From Prorocentrum cordatum (Eukaryota > Sar > Dinophyceae > Prorocentrales > Prorocentraceae): DNA of 64,000 nt. Position 1 is the first letter of the stretch, and the number at the start of each line of letters is the position of its first letter. Location: the NCBI GenBank assembly GCA_963575745.1, contig CAUYUJ010014593.1, positions 775,008 to 839,007 of the forward strand. Direction: 5' to 3'. Under the pieces are notes generated by a model, which was given only the letters and a program-made list of their open reading frames with translations, made no database searches and was not told the origin of the DNA. Shown here one piece after another: positions 49,231 through 61,234 of this stretch. Both the position numbers and the translations under genes were made by a program.

Positions 49231-49749
49231 TGTTGCGGGTCTGATGACGTCGAGCTTGCTCACGAGCCGATAGGCTTGCTCGCGCACTTGCCTGCGGGGC
49301 GGCGGCCGTTGCTCTCGGATTTCGCCCAGGCCGTCGACGTCAACGAGTCTTTGAGGCGGCTTGTGTCCTTCGAGGACGGCGCTGCCGACATCAAGAACCC
49401 CTGGAAGCACCCGCACTTGGGCACGCTCGCCGGGCACTCGCGTTGGCTCCTCCGGCTGCCCGGCAACGGGCCCCGCCTCATGACCGGTTTCGAGTCCATG
49501 CGCGCCATCGGCTGGGACGTCGAGGATTGGACTTCCCCCCCCTGCGGGATGGCCGCCAACAGTGAGTTGGGCTGCAAGTTGGCGGGCAATGTTTTCTCCG
49601 GCTTTGCATGCGCGGCCTTGCTCACAGCCGCGTGCGCGGCCGGGGGCCTTCCGCAGCGGTTCTTGGACATCAGCGAGATCGAGTTGCCGGAGGCGTTGCA
49701 GCCCGACGGCAGCATTACAGTCTCCTCCGAACAGACGGATGCTGGTTGA
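49231..49749 (+). pseudogene. DNA methyltransferase-like gene, C-terminal part (other frame)
   Basis: Frame 1 relative to the upstream part in frame 2. Carries AHEPIGLLAHLPAGRRPLL, VDVNESLRRL, a region like the target-recognition end (LMTGFESMRAIGWDVEDW) and a motif X-like ANSELGCKLAGNVFSGF. Order and spacing fit the C-terminus of the same enzyme. The 140-bp gap with stops (49088-49230) may be an intron or decay. It ends with TGA at 49747-49749. Confidence 0.5.
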
Positions 49750-51007
49750 GCAGCGCCAGGATGATGCGCGCGGCAGGTCTTGGCGCGGCGCGCGGGCTGG
49801 AGTGGCCCAGTTGCAGTGACTCGAGTCGATTTTGCGATGCTGGATGCTTGTTTCGGCCAAGCGATCTGGACGTCAGATCGGCAATGACATGCATGCGTTT
49901 GATTCTACCCACCTCCCACCTCCCCTGGGAAATGAATCTCCCGCCCACCTCCCCTGGGGAATGACATAGGATTCATGTGATGTTCCACCCGCCTCCCCGA
50001 TCGATCTGGATGTCAGATGGGAAATGAGATGCAGTTGATTCCTCGCCCACCTCCCCCCCGGGAGATGAAGCGCATGTGCTTTCTCACCCCCTCTTGGGAC
50101 ATGAGATCCACATGATTCCCCGCGAGGGCGAGGAGGGGGGGGCGGGGGGGGGGGGAGGAGGTGGAGGTGGAGGGCGGGCGGGGGCGGACATAGAGCGGAC
50201 GTGGAAAACGGGGGAAGGGGGGGGCGACAGCGACGAGGAGGCGGGGCGGTCTTGCCCGAACGATCTTGTCCTCGAGATTTCGGCTTCGATCGGTCCAGGT
50301 GATTCTCTGGGGCCCCCATCCTTCCCGGGCCTCCAGTCGTGGCCGAAGGCCGCCCAGGGGGCTGATCCAGCGGGTCGCGCGCATCTGTCAGCCACCAGTT
50401 GGGTCGCCCTCGTTCCTGTGCTCATCTGGCGCCTCCCCCCGCCCTGTCGTGGAGCAGTGGTGGGGCAGCGTGATTGGTTTCGACGTGGCACGTTTGGGCG
50501 CTTCGCGCATCATGGCCAGCCCATCCTGGCCCGCCCCGCGCCGACTCGAGCGCGTCTTGGTGCCTCGTGGAGGCCATGGGGAATCATCGGAAGCATGTCG
50601 GAATCATGTTCGGCAAGTGTTTGGCTACCTTGAACCATCTTAAGAATCTTTGGAATCTGGAGGCTTCTTGGACTCGTTGAGGCACTTGAGAAGCGGCCTT
50701 GAGCCCCAATGGGACATCTCGGGCCACCTCGGAAGCCCCCCCCCCCCGCCCCATAGCGCCAAGGCCCCCCTCAAGCCTTATAGAATATGAATCCCGTTGC
50801 GCCCTGTCAACTCCAGGATCAACATGCCCCGCCAATCCGAAAGCGCTTTAGCGTTCCAAACGCCCAGTGATATTTGCGCGGCAATCCCTCGTTTGCTTCG
50901 GCAATTGCAGAGTGCTCCGTGAATCCCCGCGCGCCCTGTGACCTCGTCTGCGCCATGATGTTAAGCGCCGTCAATCCTGGCGTTCCACCAGGCCCCCGGG
51001 GCCCAGT
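49750..51007. other. no gene; short duplicated segment
   Basis: GATCTGGACGTCAGAT-GG-AATGA, then TTGATTC and CCCACCTCCC, occurs at about 49862-49950 and again at about 50000-50060. G runs lie at 50130-50165. CTTGGG-type motifs are sparse. Nothing coding. Confidence 0.45.
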
Positions 51008-52968
51008 TTGATCCCTCCGTATATAGCTACTTTGTTGGTTCAGTCTTTCTTGACCGTTGGGCGCCCGCATTTTGCCGAGGCAGACCTCGGCCCCCGCCGG
51101 CCTCGACCCTGCCCGGCGTCGCCTCCAGCGGGCGCGACGCGGCCAGAGGGCGCCGTTTTGCCGTCGCTTGCTCTGCCGCCAGACGTGGGCGGCGCCAGGA
51201 CGGAGAAGTCGCGCAGGCCGAAGTCGAGAAATCCGGAGGTGTTCGGGGACATGCAGGATTTGGCGGAGGACACCATCGGCGACGGCGCCTCGCACCCCGA
51301 GAAGAAGAAGAGGGGCAAGGACGATTGGAACAGGGACCTCCTGGACCACGCGCCATCAGAGAGGGTGTGCAAGTTGTGCTTCGGGAAGGATTCTGACCCG
51401 GACCCGTGCGGGCTGCGTCGTTTCAGCACGTGGGGGTGCACCAGGGAGAACGACAGGGGCGAGCGGATCACCGAGGGCGCCGTGTGCTACATCTGCTTGC
51501 GCGTGTATCAGGCCCGCTACTTCCCGAAGTGCAAGATGAAGGACATGGCGCAGCTGCTCGGTCGCAGCCAGGATGAGCTAAACAAGTTCAAGAATTTCCC
51601 CGAGATCTTGATCAAGAAGGTCAAAGAGGGGAGCACGACCTACCCGAAGTTGGACTGGGACCAGGAGGAGACCTTGAGCCGCGTCAGCGAGGGCAAGATG
51701 ATCCATGAGGAGCCCGCGGAGCTCCTGATTCCCCTCTCGGAGTACGTGCCGGAGCACGGGGGCCCCCGCGCGAACGGCTTGGGCCATTCCATTGAGAGGA
51801 ACAGCAAAGGCGTCGAGTGCGCGGTGGCCCCAGGGAGTAACATCGAGAAGCGGAAGCGCCAGCGAGTGGAGAAGGCAGTTTTGTCGAGGACCATCGACAA
51901 CGGCGCGAACAAGATTGGCGGCGGCCAGCTCGAGGATAAGATGTCTGACATTTGCGACGCGATCCGAGGTTCTTGCAGTTCGGCGCAGGCCCCACAGGGC
52001 ATGGCGCTGTCGGCATTGCTGGGGGGGGGGGGGGGGGCAGGCGGCAGCAGCTCTGGCTGGGCCATGGCGAGCTCTATCTCAAGTCCTCCAGCGCTGCGGG
52101 GCAGTGCCGCAGTTGCCAACAGTCCAGCGAAGCCTTTGACCCCCCCGTCCGGAGCAGCAAGTCAAGGTCTGGGAAGGCTGAGGGCAGCGCGCCCGCCGAG
52201 AAGGAAGGCTTGGACGAGATCGGGGACCTTGGCGGCATCACCGCGCGGGGCTTCGGCATGATCGGGCGGGCCCCTCCCGCCCCCGCCCTTGGCCTCGAGG
52301 CCGAGCAAGCTGCGCCCGCGGCTCGCGTCAAGGCCGCGGGTCGTGCCAGGACGAAGGCGGCCGCCGCCGCAGGCGTCGCCCCTGCCCCCGCCGCGCCTGC
52401 CCCGGGCAGCCAGGCAAAGGCCAAGGCGAAGAGCCGTGGCCGACCACCCAAGGATCACTCGGTCTCCTATCGCGTGGACCTCCAGGAGTTCGCGGCCGTC
52501 ACGTCGGATGTCACGTTGCCAGGCTTCAGGAAGTTTCTCGGGCCTGAGTGGAAGACGGCGGAGAAGAAAGTCAAGTGCAATCTGGCACATGTGACCATGC
52601 GCGTCGACAACAGCGGCGCCGTCGATGAATACGACTTATTCATGCAGGACAAGAAGCGCACCGAGGCCCTCATCACGATCTGCAACGCGCACGCGAAGTT
52701 TGACTCGGACGGCGGCGGGAGCTTCTTCTTCACTTGTTTCAGCGAGGCCTGGCCATTGATCACTCACCGCCGCTCGGGGGGATTCGCCTCTTGCCACCGC
52801 TCGCGCTGGGAAAATTTGATGCGGGCCCTGGTCGGTCTGGGGGGGGGGGCTGGGCGTTTGTTTGGTTCGTTGCTTTCTGTTTGGCCCGCGCTGGGGCCCG
52901 AGTCGGGCAGTTTTTTTCTCGGCCGCGCCCTCGCGCGTCGTGGCATGGGGGCGCAGGGCCCCTCCTGA
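51008..52968 (+). CDS. Cys-rich, AT-hook-like hypothetical protein with a frame change at a G17 run
   Basis: No ATG before about 51251 (MQDLAEDTIGD). A likely zinc-binding module lies at 51369-51533: VCKLCFGKDSDPDPCG, FSTWGCTREN, AVCYICLRVYQARYFPKC (C-x2-C ... C ... C ... C-x2-C ... C, PHD-like spacing). A Lys/Arg-rich region and a Gly run follow. At the G17 run (52021-52037) the plausible frame switches, and continues with KAKAKSRGRPPKDHSVSYR (AT-hook-like GRP core) and a globular part (LPGFRKFLGPEWKTAEKK, LAHVTMRVDNSGAVDEYD). Protein character stops near 52745, where a GC donor joined in phase to 52997 is possible. It may bind chromatin or DNA. The family is unknown to me. Confidence 0.5.
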
Positions 52969-52996
52969 GTGGTGGTTGGCCCGCGGGCCCCAGGTT

Positions 52997-55155
52997 GAGA
53001 ATTTCCTGGCCATGGGGCCAGTTGCACTCATGGAGTGGCCGCAGCCTGTCTTGAAGGAGGTTGCCATTGCGAAGATCACCAGGTCCAAGGGCAGGGACTT
53101 CTGGAACGAGGCGATGCTCAAGACACTCACGTTGGCGAAGTTCGATGAGCCCGAGAAGCAGCAGCTTGACTTTATATCTGACAAGGTCTTGGTGATAACG
53201 GAGCGCGGCGCTCAGGACGACGTCATCCGCGGCCTCAGCGACCTGCGTTCGCCCATGGAGCTCCGAGGATTTTGTCGAATTCAGCCAAGCCGATGCACGC
53301 CAAGTTCGCCTAGTGAAGAACATCGCGGCGCCCGGGCAGGCCGCGATCGATGACCTCATGGAGTCCGTCAACGCTGCGAATCAGGGGGGCCAGGTGATCG
53401 CGGCTGCTCTTCAGGCGTTTTTCGAAAGGGAGGCCCTCCGACCGCGGACGCGGCATTGAGAGAGAGGCAGGCTTTGGAGAAGGACGTGGAGAAGATCAAG
53501 GGGCTCGCGCTGCAGGTCCACGCCTGCCGTTCGAGGCCACAGTCGCCCATTGGCAGCCTTGTGTTCGCAGAGGACTGCTCGATCACATCAAGCACGAAGC
53601 GCGCGCAGAACATTCGCAAGATCCCGAACCGCACGAGTTCGAATGTCGTTGCCCCGCTGCTGGTCTCTTCGCTCAAGCCCGCTGTCGATGCATTCCAGGC
53701 TTGTTCGTCGTTGGCTTTGCGGTACCTCGAGAAGTCTTACGCGAGGAGGGCAGACTCCACGGACAAGCTGCAGGCGTTGCTCTCGACGTTCGCCCCGGGG
53801 GGGCCCCCGATGAGAACATCCGCATCTTGCTTTCCTGCGACGCTCTTCACGACGCTCAAGTTCGTGAACGCGTCCTTCCAGGGTTGGAAGCGGCAGTCCG
53901 CCTGCACGAGCACGCGAAGGACGCAGTGGCCTTGAAGGCGCTAGCCGTCGCAAAGAAGGAGGCGGGCGTGAAGGAGCGGGCCTCGGTGAGTTCGAGGCTC
54001 GCCGCCGTGCTCGCCGACAAGACGGCGCCATGGTTTGCTGACGAGCCCTCGAACGAGAAGGTGAGGGCCCTCATTTCAAACGTAATGAGCACGCTGGAGT
54101 TCGACGCCAAGCTGAAGGACATGGCCGCGAGTGCCCTCGCGCCCTTGGCCCAGAAGATCGCCGACTCGTACAAATCATTCGTCCCGGAGGTTTCGACGGA
54201 GATCCCGCTGGGCGCCGCCGCTTTCGTCGACGGGGTCTTGGCCGCCAGCGACGCGGTTTTGGCACCCCGAACGAATTGCAGGCCATGGAGAACACGGCGC
54301 GGGATTATTTCGACCATCGCTTGGGCGGCCAGTTCGGGCTCATCTGCATGATTGGTCTCGCCACGAAGCCTTTGCGCCAGCTGCATCGCGCTGTCTTGAA
54401 AGCCGAGAGCCGTGAGGACAGCCGAATCGCGCCCGACCTGGCGAAGTGCGCTTTTGACCAGCGCGTGAAGCTTGGCTTGCTGGAGGGGCCCAAGCAGCGC
54501 GTCGACGTGGGCGCGCTCTTCGGCGGCGCGGTTTCGGAGGACGTGCGCGTCGCCACTTTGGACAACCTGGTCGCCATCGGTCTGCCTGAGGCTGCGCGCC
54601 AATGTTACGACGTCCTCGAGGCGACGGCCAGTATTTGGGAGAAGGATGTGCCGGAGCTGCGTGGCGCGATCGCGAATCGGATCCCGAGCGGGCTGGGCCA
54701 GGTCGCGAAGCGCGAGGACTTCCTCGACATGGATGCGGTGCTCTCCTCCCTGGTCCACAAGACTACAGCCGCTTGCACGCGGGCAGCGCCACGCTGACGA
54801 GCATGGTCTTGAACGTCAGGGCGGTCATGAAGGACAACCACGGGCCTTTCATAATAGGCGCGCTTGCCTGGAAGGACGGGGTCAAGACGGAGAAGGCGGC
54901 TGCGGATGCCGTCACTTGCACCTACGTGATTCTGATGATTACGTCGAGCATCCCGCTCTTGCAGTCGCCCGCCGGGCGCAAAAGGCGGCGTCCAAGTTGC
55001 TGGCGGAGCTGGGTTCTCGGCTCGGCAGGCCCCAGGCGATGGTTCAGCAGAGGATCAGAGATCTCGAGAACGGCGACGCGAGCGCGGCCAAGGACTACAA
55101 GGCCATGAAGGAGCAGATGGAGAGCGAGGCTTCCAGGGCGGCTGGCGAAGCCTGA
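52997..55155 (+). pseudogene. alpha-helical hypothetical protein split by repeated frame changes
   Basis: Six or more pieces follow each other without overlap or gap in sense but in different frames: NFLAMGPVALMEWPQPVLKE (frame 2); EDFVEFSQADARQVRLVKNI; ADAALRERQALEKDVEKIKG; DENIRILLSCDALHDAQVRE; NELQAMENTARDYFDHRLGG; DYSRLHAGSATLTSMVLNVR; QKAASKLLAELGSRLGRPQA. Changes fall near 53262, 53440, 53797 (G7 run), 54268, 54765 and 54950. The content is helix-rich with no known domain. A possible intron joins it to the preceding protein at an acceptor CCCCAG|GTTGAG. Either a decaying gene or one damaged by single-base sequence errors. It ends with TGA at 55153-55155. Confidence 0.45.
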
Positions 55156-55601
55156 GCTTCCGCAGCTGGGGAGGCCCGCTCGGCGCTGCAGCTGTTCCGT
55201 GCTGCAGCTGTTCGGCGAGGCCCGCGCGGCGCTGCAGCTGTTCCGCGCTGCAGCTGACGGCGAGGCTCGGGGAGGCCCGCGCTTCGCAGGCCATGCTCAT
55301 CTCCCAACTCTTCCCCATATGATCCATCTATTGCCCCGCCCCCTCGTCGTAGCCTTCGCGATTGCTCATCGTTTGAGTCGGGGTTCAATCGGTTGATTCG
55401 GCCACGGCCACCCTCGCCACGGCCGCCGCCCGCCTCGCCTTCGCCGCGATTCGCGCGGCAATCGCCGCGTCGCCGTCGCCCCATTCTCACTTCCTGCATC
55501 CTTCCTTCCTTCCTGCCCTTCCAACTTGTTACCACATCCACTCTCCTTCGCCCTCCCCCCACCCTGGTCCTCGCCCCCTCCCCCCCTTTATGTGTTGTTC
55601 T

Positions 55602-55660
<59 letters not shown>

Positions 55661-55764
55661 CCCACCCTCTCTCTCTCTCTCACTCCCTCTCTCTCGCTCC
55701 CTCTCCTCCCTCTCTCCTTGTCTCGCTTTCTTTTCCCGTCGAAGTCGCGCCCTGTGTTGATAGC
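55156..55764. repeat. no gene; CTGCAGCTGTTC units and a CT microsatellite
   Basis: 55168-55275 has two to three units of GCGCTGCAGCTGTTCCG-like sequence. 55594-55660 is (TC)n, continuing imperfectly to 55720. Confidence 0.7.
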
Positions 55765-56388
55765 CCGTCGTCTCCTCTTCTCGCTCTCCTCAGCCTTGGT
55801 GCCGGATCCTGGCCTGCCCGCGCGGCGCTGGGATCTGCGGCCTTGCGGCCTACCGGGGGAGCAGGCTCGACAATGTGCGTTTTGGTGCGGAGAAGTTGAA
55901 CGCGTCATTGATTATGTGACGTTCCTCCGCTTGTTGATGGCACCGGCAAACGCCAGTCCCTGGATAGATAGCACCTGAAACGCGCGCGCGGTCGCGCTTC
56001 TTGACGCTTCGCGTACCCCCGCCATCCCATCAAGAAACGATCAGCCCCAAAGACGGCCCCAGACGGCCTGAAGACGGCCCAATAGGCCAATATGCACCCA
56101 AGACGGCCCACTGCGGCTCCTTCACAGCCCCGAAGAGACGCGAAACAGCCCCAAGAGCCGCCAAGACACATCTACCGCTATCTTGGGCCATCTTGAAGGC
56201 CATCTTGCGCTCTCTGAGGCCCTCTTGGAGCCATCTTGAGCCAACTTGGACGCCGGCGCGGGCCGGCCCCCCCCCCCCGCCCAAACGCATGGGGATGGGG
56301 GTGGGGGGGGGGGGGCGCCTCCCGAGCAGGGAAAATGAGGAGGATGGAAGAGGAAACGCCCTAGACCACCTGCGCCCAGAGGACTGGT
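55765..56388 (+). repeat. 0.6-kb direct repeat R
   Basis: Partner of 42075-42674, same orientation. Together they bracket 13 kb of coding-like sequence. The middle holds CTTGGGCC-type motifs, and the end is CCCTAGACCACCTGCGCCC. Confidence 0.65.
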
Positions 56389-56688
56389 GGGATTTTCCGT
56401 CGCCGCGCGTGTTCTAGGTTCGTTCAGATTGATCTCCGGCCGCGCGACTTCTTCTCGCGATCTTAGCTGCCTCGACGCGCCCGGTTTGATACGCAACGCG
56501 TGCCGCGTTCAAACCGCCCGTGTCAATACGTTGCGCGTTGGCTCAATGCGTTGGCCGTGTTTTGGCGAACGCATCGCTTCAGACCCACGTTTCAGTCTAC
56601 GCGTTGAGCCCCGCATCCATGCGCTACGTGTTGCGTGTTGCGCATCGGGGCAGCTAAGCTCACGATTGATTTCCAGCCCTGCGAAGGG

Positions 56689-56949
56689 ATGCCGCCCAAG
56701 CAGTATCAGTATCATGCCCCTGTGCCGAGGAGGGCCACCCGTCGCAGGTTCGAGAAGATCTTCCGAGAGCTCGTCATCGTACGCTGGCAGCTCCGTCTCG
56801 TCTCTCGCCGTTTCAAGCGTCTGAGGTCCTTCGTCGCGAGCCAGAGGAACGCAGCTGACAGGATCATAGACGAAGATGATATGATGCAGCAGTACCACAT
56901 CGGGCTCGTGAACCAGATTGCCGCCACGCAGGTCTCGGATTCCGACTGA
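56689..56949 (+). CDS. small basic hypothetical protein or exon
   Basis: 87 residues from ATG 56689 (MPPKQYQYHAPVPRRATRRR). An amphipathic basic helix follows (FEKIFRELVIVRWQLRLVSR, RFKRLRSFVASQRNAADRI), then an acidic end (IDEDDMMQQYHIGLVNQIAA) and TGA. The composition is markedly more protein-like than neighbouring frames. It could be a terminal exon, with coding-like sequence starting a little upstream (56635). No family recognised. Confidence 0.4.
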   Translation: MPPKQYQYHAPVPRRATRRRFEKIFRELVIVRWQLRLVSRRFKRLRSFVASQRNAADRIIDEDDMMQQYHIGLVNQIAATQVSDSD

Positions 56950-57828
56950 GAGCGATGCCTTGGCTTCTCCTCTGCTCTTCTCGCTCTCCTGTTTTTCGAT
57001 TTCAAACGCAGCCGCCCCCTCTTCTCGCCCTCTTCAGCTTTGGCCCAGCTTTCTGCTGGGAGCCCGCAGGCCCAGCAGCTCCGCCAAAGAGCCGGAGCCA
57101 CCGACGAGCGTCAGGAGCGCCAGGAGGTCTGATCCTCCTTTTTCCTCCTTCCTCCTTCCTCGGTGCCATGTATGTGGCATGTGCGCATGTGCTCCCGTGA
57201 AATATCGATGCCGATGCCTCTCGGCATCCGTTCCGCCGCCCGCGCGGCAGTGCAGTCATGTTTGGGGCCGCCGCTGGGCAACGTTGGAGCATCTCGGAAC
57301 CATCTTGCAACATCTGGGAATTTCTATGTTGGCGTCACAATATCTAGGCGTGGCTATCTATAGGAGGGTCCATGCTGGCAGGAAATTCAATTCTAGATCG
57401 TCTGATTTTTTCTAAATTTTTGGAATTCTATTTCCTGGCAGCGTGAGCCCTCCTATAGAGGGCACTCGATCGGGGCGGCTCAACCCATTCTTTCCGTACC
57501 CATGTCGGGCGTCCAAAAAGATGTTTTGCCCGTCTGCGGCAAGTTGGATCTAACGAGCGGTCGGGCCAGCGGCGGGACGCGTCCGTGGCCAGTCACAGCC
57601 GAAACGCGAGAGGTACAAAACGGGCGAACGAGCGCTTCTTGGCGCCACTGGCGGGGGGGGGGGGGGTCCCTCCCCCCCCCCCACAAACGAAGCAGCGGGG
57701 GGGGGGGGTCGGGAACCGCCCCCCCTCTTTCCCCGGAAAAAAGAGGGGGGGGTGCAACCCCACCCCTCCCCTCCCCGAGCCCTCCCGTGGGGGTTCCACC
57801 CCCCCCCCACACCCCCCACCCGCCGGCG

Positions 57829-57839
<11 letters not shown>
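56950..57839. other. no gene; fragment of a short element at 57478-57525
   Basis: 57478-57525 is the reverse complement of about 36090-36135 (CCATTCTTTCCGTACCCATG and GGGCGTCCAAA). 57650-57830 has many G and C homopolymer runs. Confidence 0.5.
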
Positions 57840-57859
<20 letters not shown>

Positions 57860-58081
57860 ACGACACATCACATTCTTGCGCCAAGGGGGGTGGGTTCGAA
57901 CCCCCCCCCTCCCCTACCCCCCCCCTAGCCGCAGGCAGCCGCCGACGCCGACGACGACGACGACGACGACGACGACACATTCTTGCGCCACGGGGGGGGG
58001 TTCCACCCCCCCCTCCCCAGGCCCTCCCGAGGGGGTTTCGAACTCCCCCCCTTTACTCGCCGCCGGCAAACGACGACGACC

Positions 58082-58120
<39 letters not shown>

Positions 58121-59085
58121 TCGTCGCAGATCTGCGCCAGCGCCCGCCCACCCGCGTTGGAAAATAAGGGGGGAGTGGAGCGAGAGTGGAGGAGGAACAG
58201 CAGCGGGAGGGCGCTGTGGGTCAGGGCTGGGAACGGCAGTGGGCGAGAGAACGCGAAAAGGAGGGGGAGGAGAAGGAGAAGGAAAAGGACAAGAAACGGA
58301 GGAGGAGGAGGAACAGAAGGAGGACGAGGAGGAGGAAAAGGAGGAGGACGAGGAGAAGGAGGAGGAGGAGGACTGAGGAGGAGGAAAGGAGGAGGAGGGG
58401 GAGGGGGAGGGAGGGAGGAGGAGGAGGGGAGGAGGAGGAGGAGGGAGGAGGGAGGAGAGAGGAGAGGAGGAGGAGGAGGAGGAGGAGGAGGAGGAGGAGG
58501 AGGAGGAGAGAGGAGGCAGACTGCATACGCATCAGACTTTAGTGTCCCTCCCGCCCGACCCGACCCGCCCGATCGGGCTCGCCCGCCCGACCCGCCCGAT
58601 AGGGTCCGCCCGTCCCGACCCGCCCGTTTGGGTTCTCATGTGTCATGCTGTATACGCATCAGACCTTGGTGTTCCGCCCGCCCGACCCGACCCTCCCGAT
58701 GGGGTCCGCCCGCCAGACCCACCCGATAGGGCACGCCCGTCCTGACCCGCACGTTACGGTTTTTCCTGTGTCATGCTGTATACGCATCAGATTGTGTCCC
58801 GCTCGCCCGACCCTACCGTCCGCACGCCCGGCCCGCCCGATAAGGTCCGCCCGTCCGGACCCGCCCGTTAAGGTTCTCATGTGTCATGCTGTATACGCAT
58901 CATGCTTTAGTAGCCCGCCCGCCCGACCCGACCCACCTGACCGGGGTCCGGCTGTCCCGACCCTCCCGCTAGGGTTCTCATGAGTCATGCTGTACACGTA
59001 TCAGATTTTTGTGGCCCGCCCGCCCGACCCGATCAGCCCGATATGGTCCGCCCTCCCGGCCCGTCCGATAGGGCCCGCCCGTCGT
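57840..59085 (+). repeat. higher-order repeat unit 1
   Basis: Order: (GAC)n tract with ACATTCTTGCGCCA; one or two cassettes of G-run, TTCGAA-like centre, C-run; CGCCGGC-AACGACGACG; a link TCGTCGCAGA-CTGCGCC; AACAGCAGCGGGAGG; a GGA-rich tract; then about five copies of a 100-135 bp unit (TGTCATGCTGTATACGCATC, CCCGCCCGCCCGACCCG, GATAGGGTCCGCCCG). The same order recurs in the next unit. Confidence 0.75.
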
Positions 59086-60555
59086 CGACGTCGACGTCAT
59101 CGTCGTCATCGTCGTCATCGTCGTTGTCTTCGTCGTCGTCGTCGTCGTCGTCTTCGTCGTCGTCGTTGTGTCGTCGACGTGTCGTCGTCGTCGCCGACGA
59201 CGACGACGACACATTCTTTCGCCAGGGGGGGGGGTCGAACCCCCCCCCACCTCCCCAGGCCCTCCTGGGGGGGGTTCGACCCACCCCCCACCCCCTTTAC
59301 TCGCCGCCGGCTAACGACGACGACGACGGCGACGGCGACGGCGACGGCGACTGCAACGGCGACGACGACGACACGACGAGGACGTCGTCGCAGACCTGCG
59401 CCTGCGACCGTCCACCCGCGTTGGAGAAGAACGAGGCGGGAGAGGAGCGGGGGGGAGGAGGAGGAACAGCAGCGGGAGGGGGCGGTGGTCAGGGTCGGGA
59501 ACGGCAGTGGGCGAGAGAACGCGGAGAGGAGGGGGAGGAGAAGGAGAAAGAGAGGGAGGAGGAGGAGGAGGAGGAGGAGGAAGGAGGAGGAGGAGGAGGA
59601 AGAGTAGGAACAGGTGGAAGAACAGGAGGTGGAGGAGGGGGAGGAGAAGGAGGAGAGGAGGAGGAGGAGGTGGAGGACGCGGACGAGGAGGAGGAGGAGG
59701 AGGAGGGAGGAGGAGGAGGGGGAGGAGGTGGAGGAGGAGGAGGAGGAGGAGGGAGGAGGAGGAGGAGGAACAGGAGGAGGACTGAGGAGGAGGAGGAGGA
59801 GAGAGGAGGCAGACTGCACACGCATCGGACTTTAGTGTCCCTCCCGCCCGACCCGGCCCGACCCCTCGGGTCCGCTCGCCCGACCCGCCCGATAGGGTCC
59901 GCCCGTCCCGACCCGCCCGCTAGGGTTCTCATGTGTCATGCTGTAGACGCATCAGACCTTGGTGTTCCGCCCGCCCGACCCGACCCGCCCGATGGGGTAC
60001 GCCCGCCCGACCCTGTCGATAGGGTCCGCCCGTCCGACCCGCCCGATAGGGTCCGCCCGTCCCGACCCGCCCGTTAGGGTTCTCATGTGTCATGCTGTAT
60101 ACGCATCAGATTTTATTGTCCCGCCCGCCCGAGACGACCCGCCCGTTAGGGTCCGCCCGCCCGACCCGCCCGACAGCGTCCGCCCGTCCCGACCAGCCCG
60201 TTAGGGTTTTCGAATGTCGTGCTGTATACGCATCAGACTTTAGTGTCCCGCCCGCCCGACCCACCCGCCCGTTAGGGTCCGCCCGCCCTGCCCGCCCGAT
60301 AGGATCCGCCCGTCCCGACCAGCCCATTCGACCAGCCCATTAGGGCTCTCATGTGTCATGCTGTACACGCATCAGACTTTAGTGTCCCGCCCGCACGACC
60401 CTACCCGCGCGATAGGGTTCCGCCCGTCCCGACCCGCCCTTTTTAGGTTTCATGTGTCATGATGGAAACGCAACAGACTTTAATGTCCCACCCGTTCGAC
60501 CCGACCCGCCCGATAGGGTCCGCCCGCCCGACCCGTCTGATAGGGTCCGCCAGTC
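59086..60555 (+). repeat. higher-order repeat unit 2
   Basis: Repeats unit 1 at an offset of about 1.25-1.3 kb. Examples: CGCCGCCGGC-AACGACG at 58060 and 59300; AACAGCAGCGGGAGGG at about 58196 and 59464; GCAGACTGCA-ACGCATC at about 58518 and 59810. It holds about six copies of the CATGCTGTA-ACGCATCAGAC unit. Confidence 0.75.
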
Positions 60556-60726
60556 TTCGTCGTCGTCGACGTCGTCGTCGTCGTGTTCGTCGACGTCGTC
60601 GTCGTCTTTCGTCGTCGTGTCGTCCTCGTCGTCGTCCTTTCGTTGGTCATCGTCTTCGTCGTCGCCGCCATCGTTGTCGTCGTCATCGTTGTGTCGTCGT
60701 CGTGATCGTGTCGTCGTCGTAGTTGT

Positions 60727-60765
<39 letters not shown>

Positions 60766-61132
60766 TTCGTCGTTGTGTCTTGCCGTGTCGTGTCGCAGTC
60801 GTCGTTGTCGTCGTCGTCGTCTTCGTCGTCGTCGTCATCGTCGTCGTCGTTGTCGTTGTTGTCGTCCGTCGTCGTTTGCTGGCGGCGACAGGGGGGGGGG
60901 GGAATCGAACGCCCCCCTCCTTGCACGAGGAGAGGGGGGACTCGCCGCCAGCAATGTTGTCGTCGTCGTTGTCGTCGGCGGCGGCGGCGGCCGGCTGCCG
61001 GCGGCGCGTAGGGGAAGGGGGCGGGTGCGGAGGGGGGTTCAAAACCCCCTCGGGTAGATGGGGTGGGTCGAACCCCCCTCGGAGGGCCCGAGGAGGGGGG
61101 GCGTCGAACCCCCCCCTTTGGCGCAAGAATGT

Positions 61133-61163
<31 letters not shown>

Positions 61164-61200
61164 GCGGCATCGGCGGCGGCGGCGGCATCGGCGTCGGCGT

Positions 61201-61234
<34 letters not shown>

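Noticed and set aside
57880-57915. tRNA T-arm (GGTTCGAACCC-like) suggesting tRNA genes
   Set aside because: No acceptor stem, D-arm or anticodon arm at the right distance; the motif is part of a repeated hairpin cassette.
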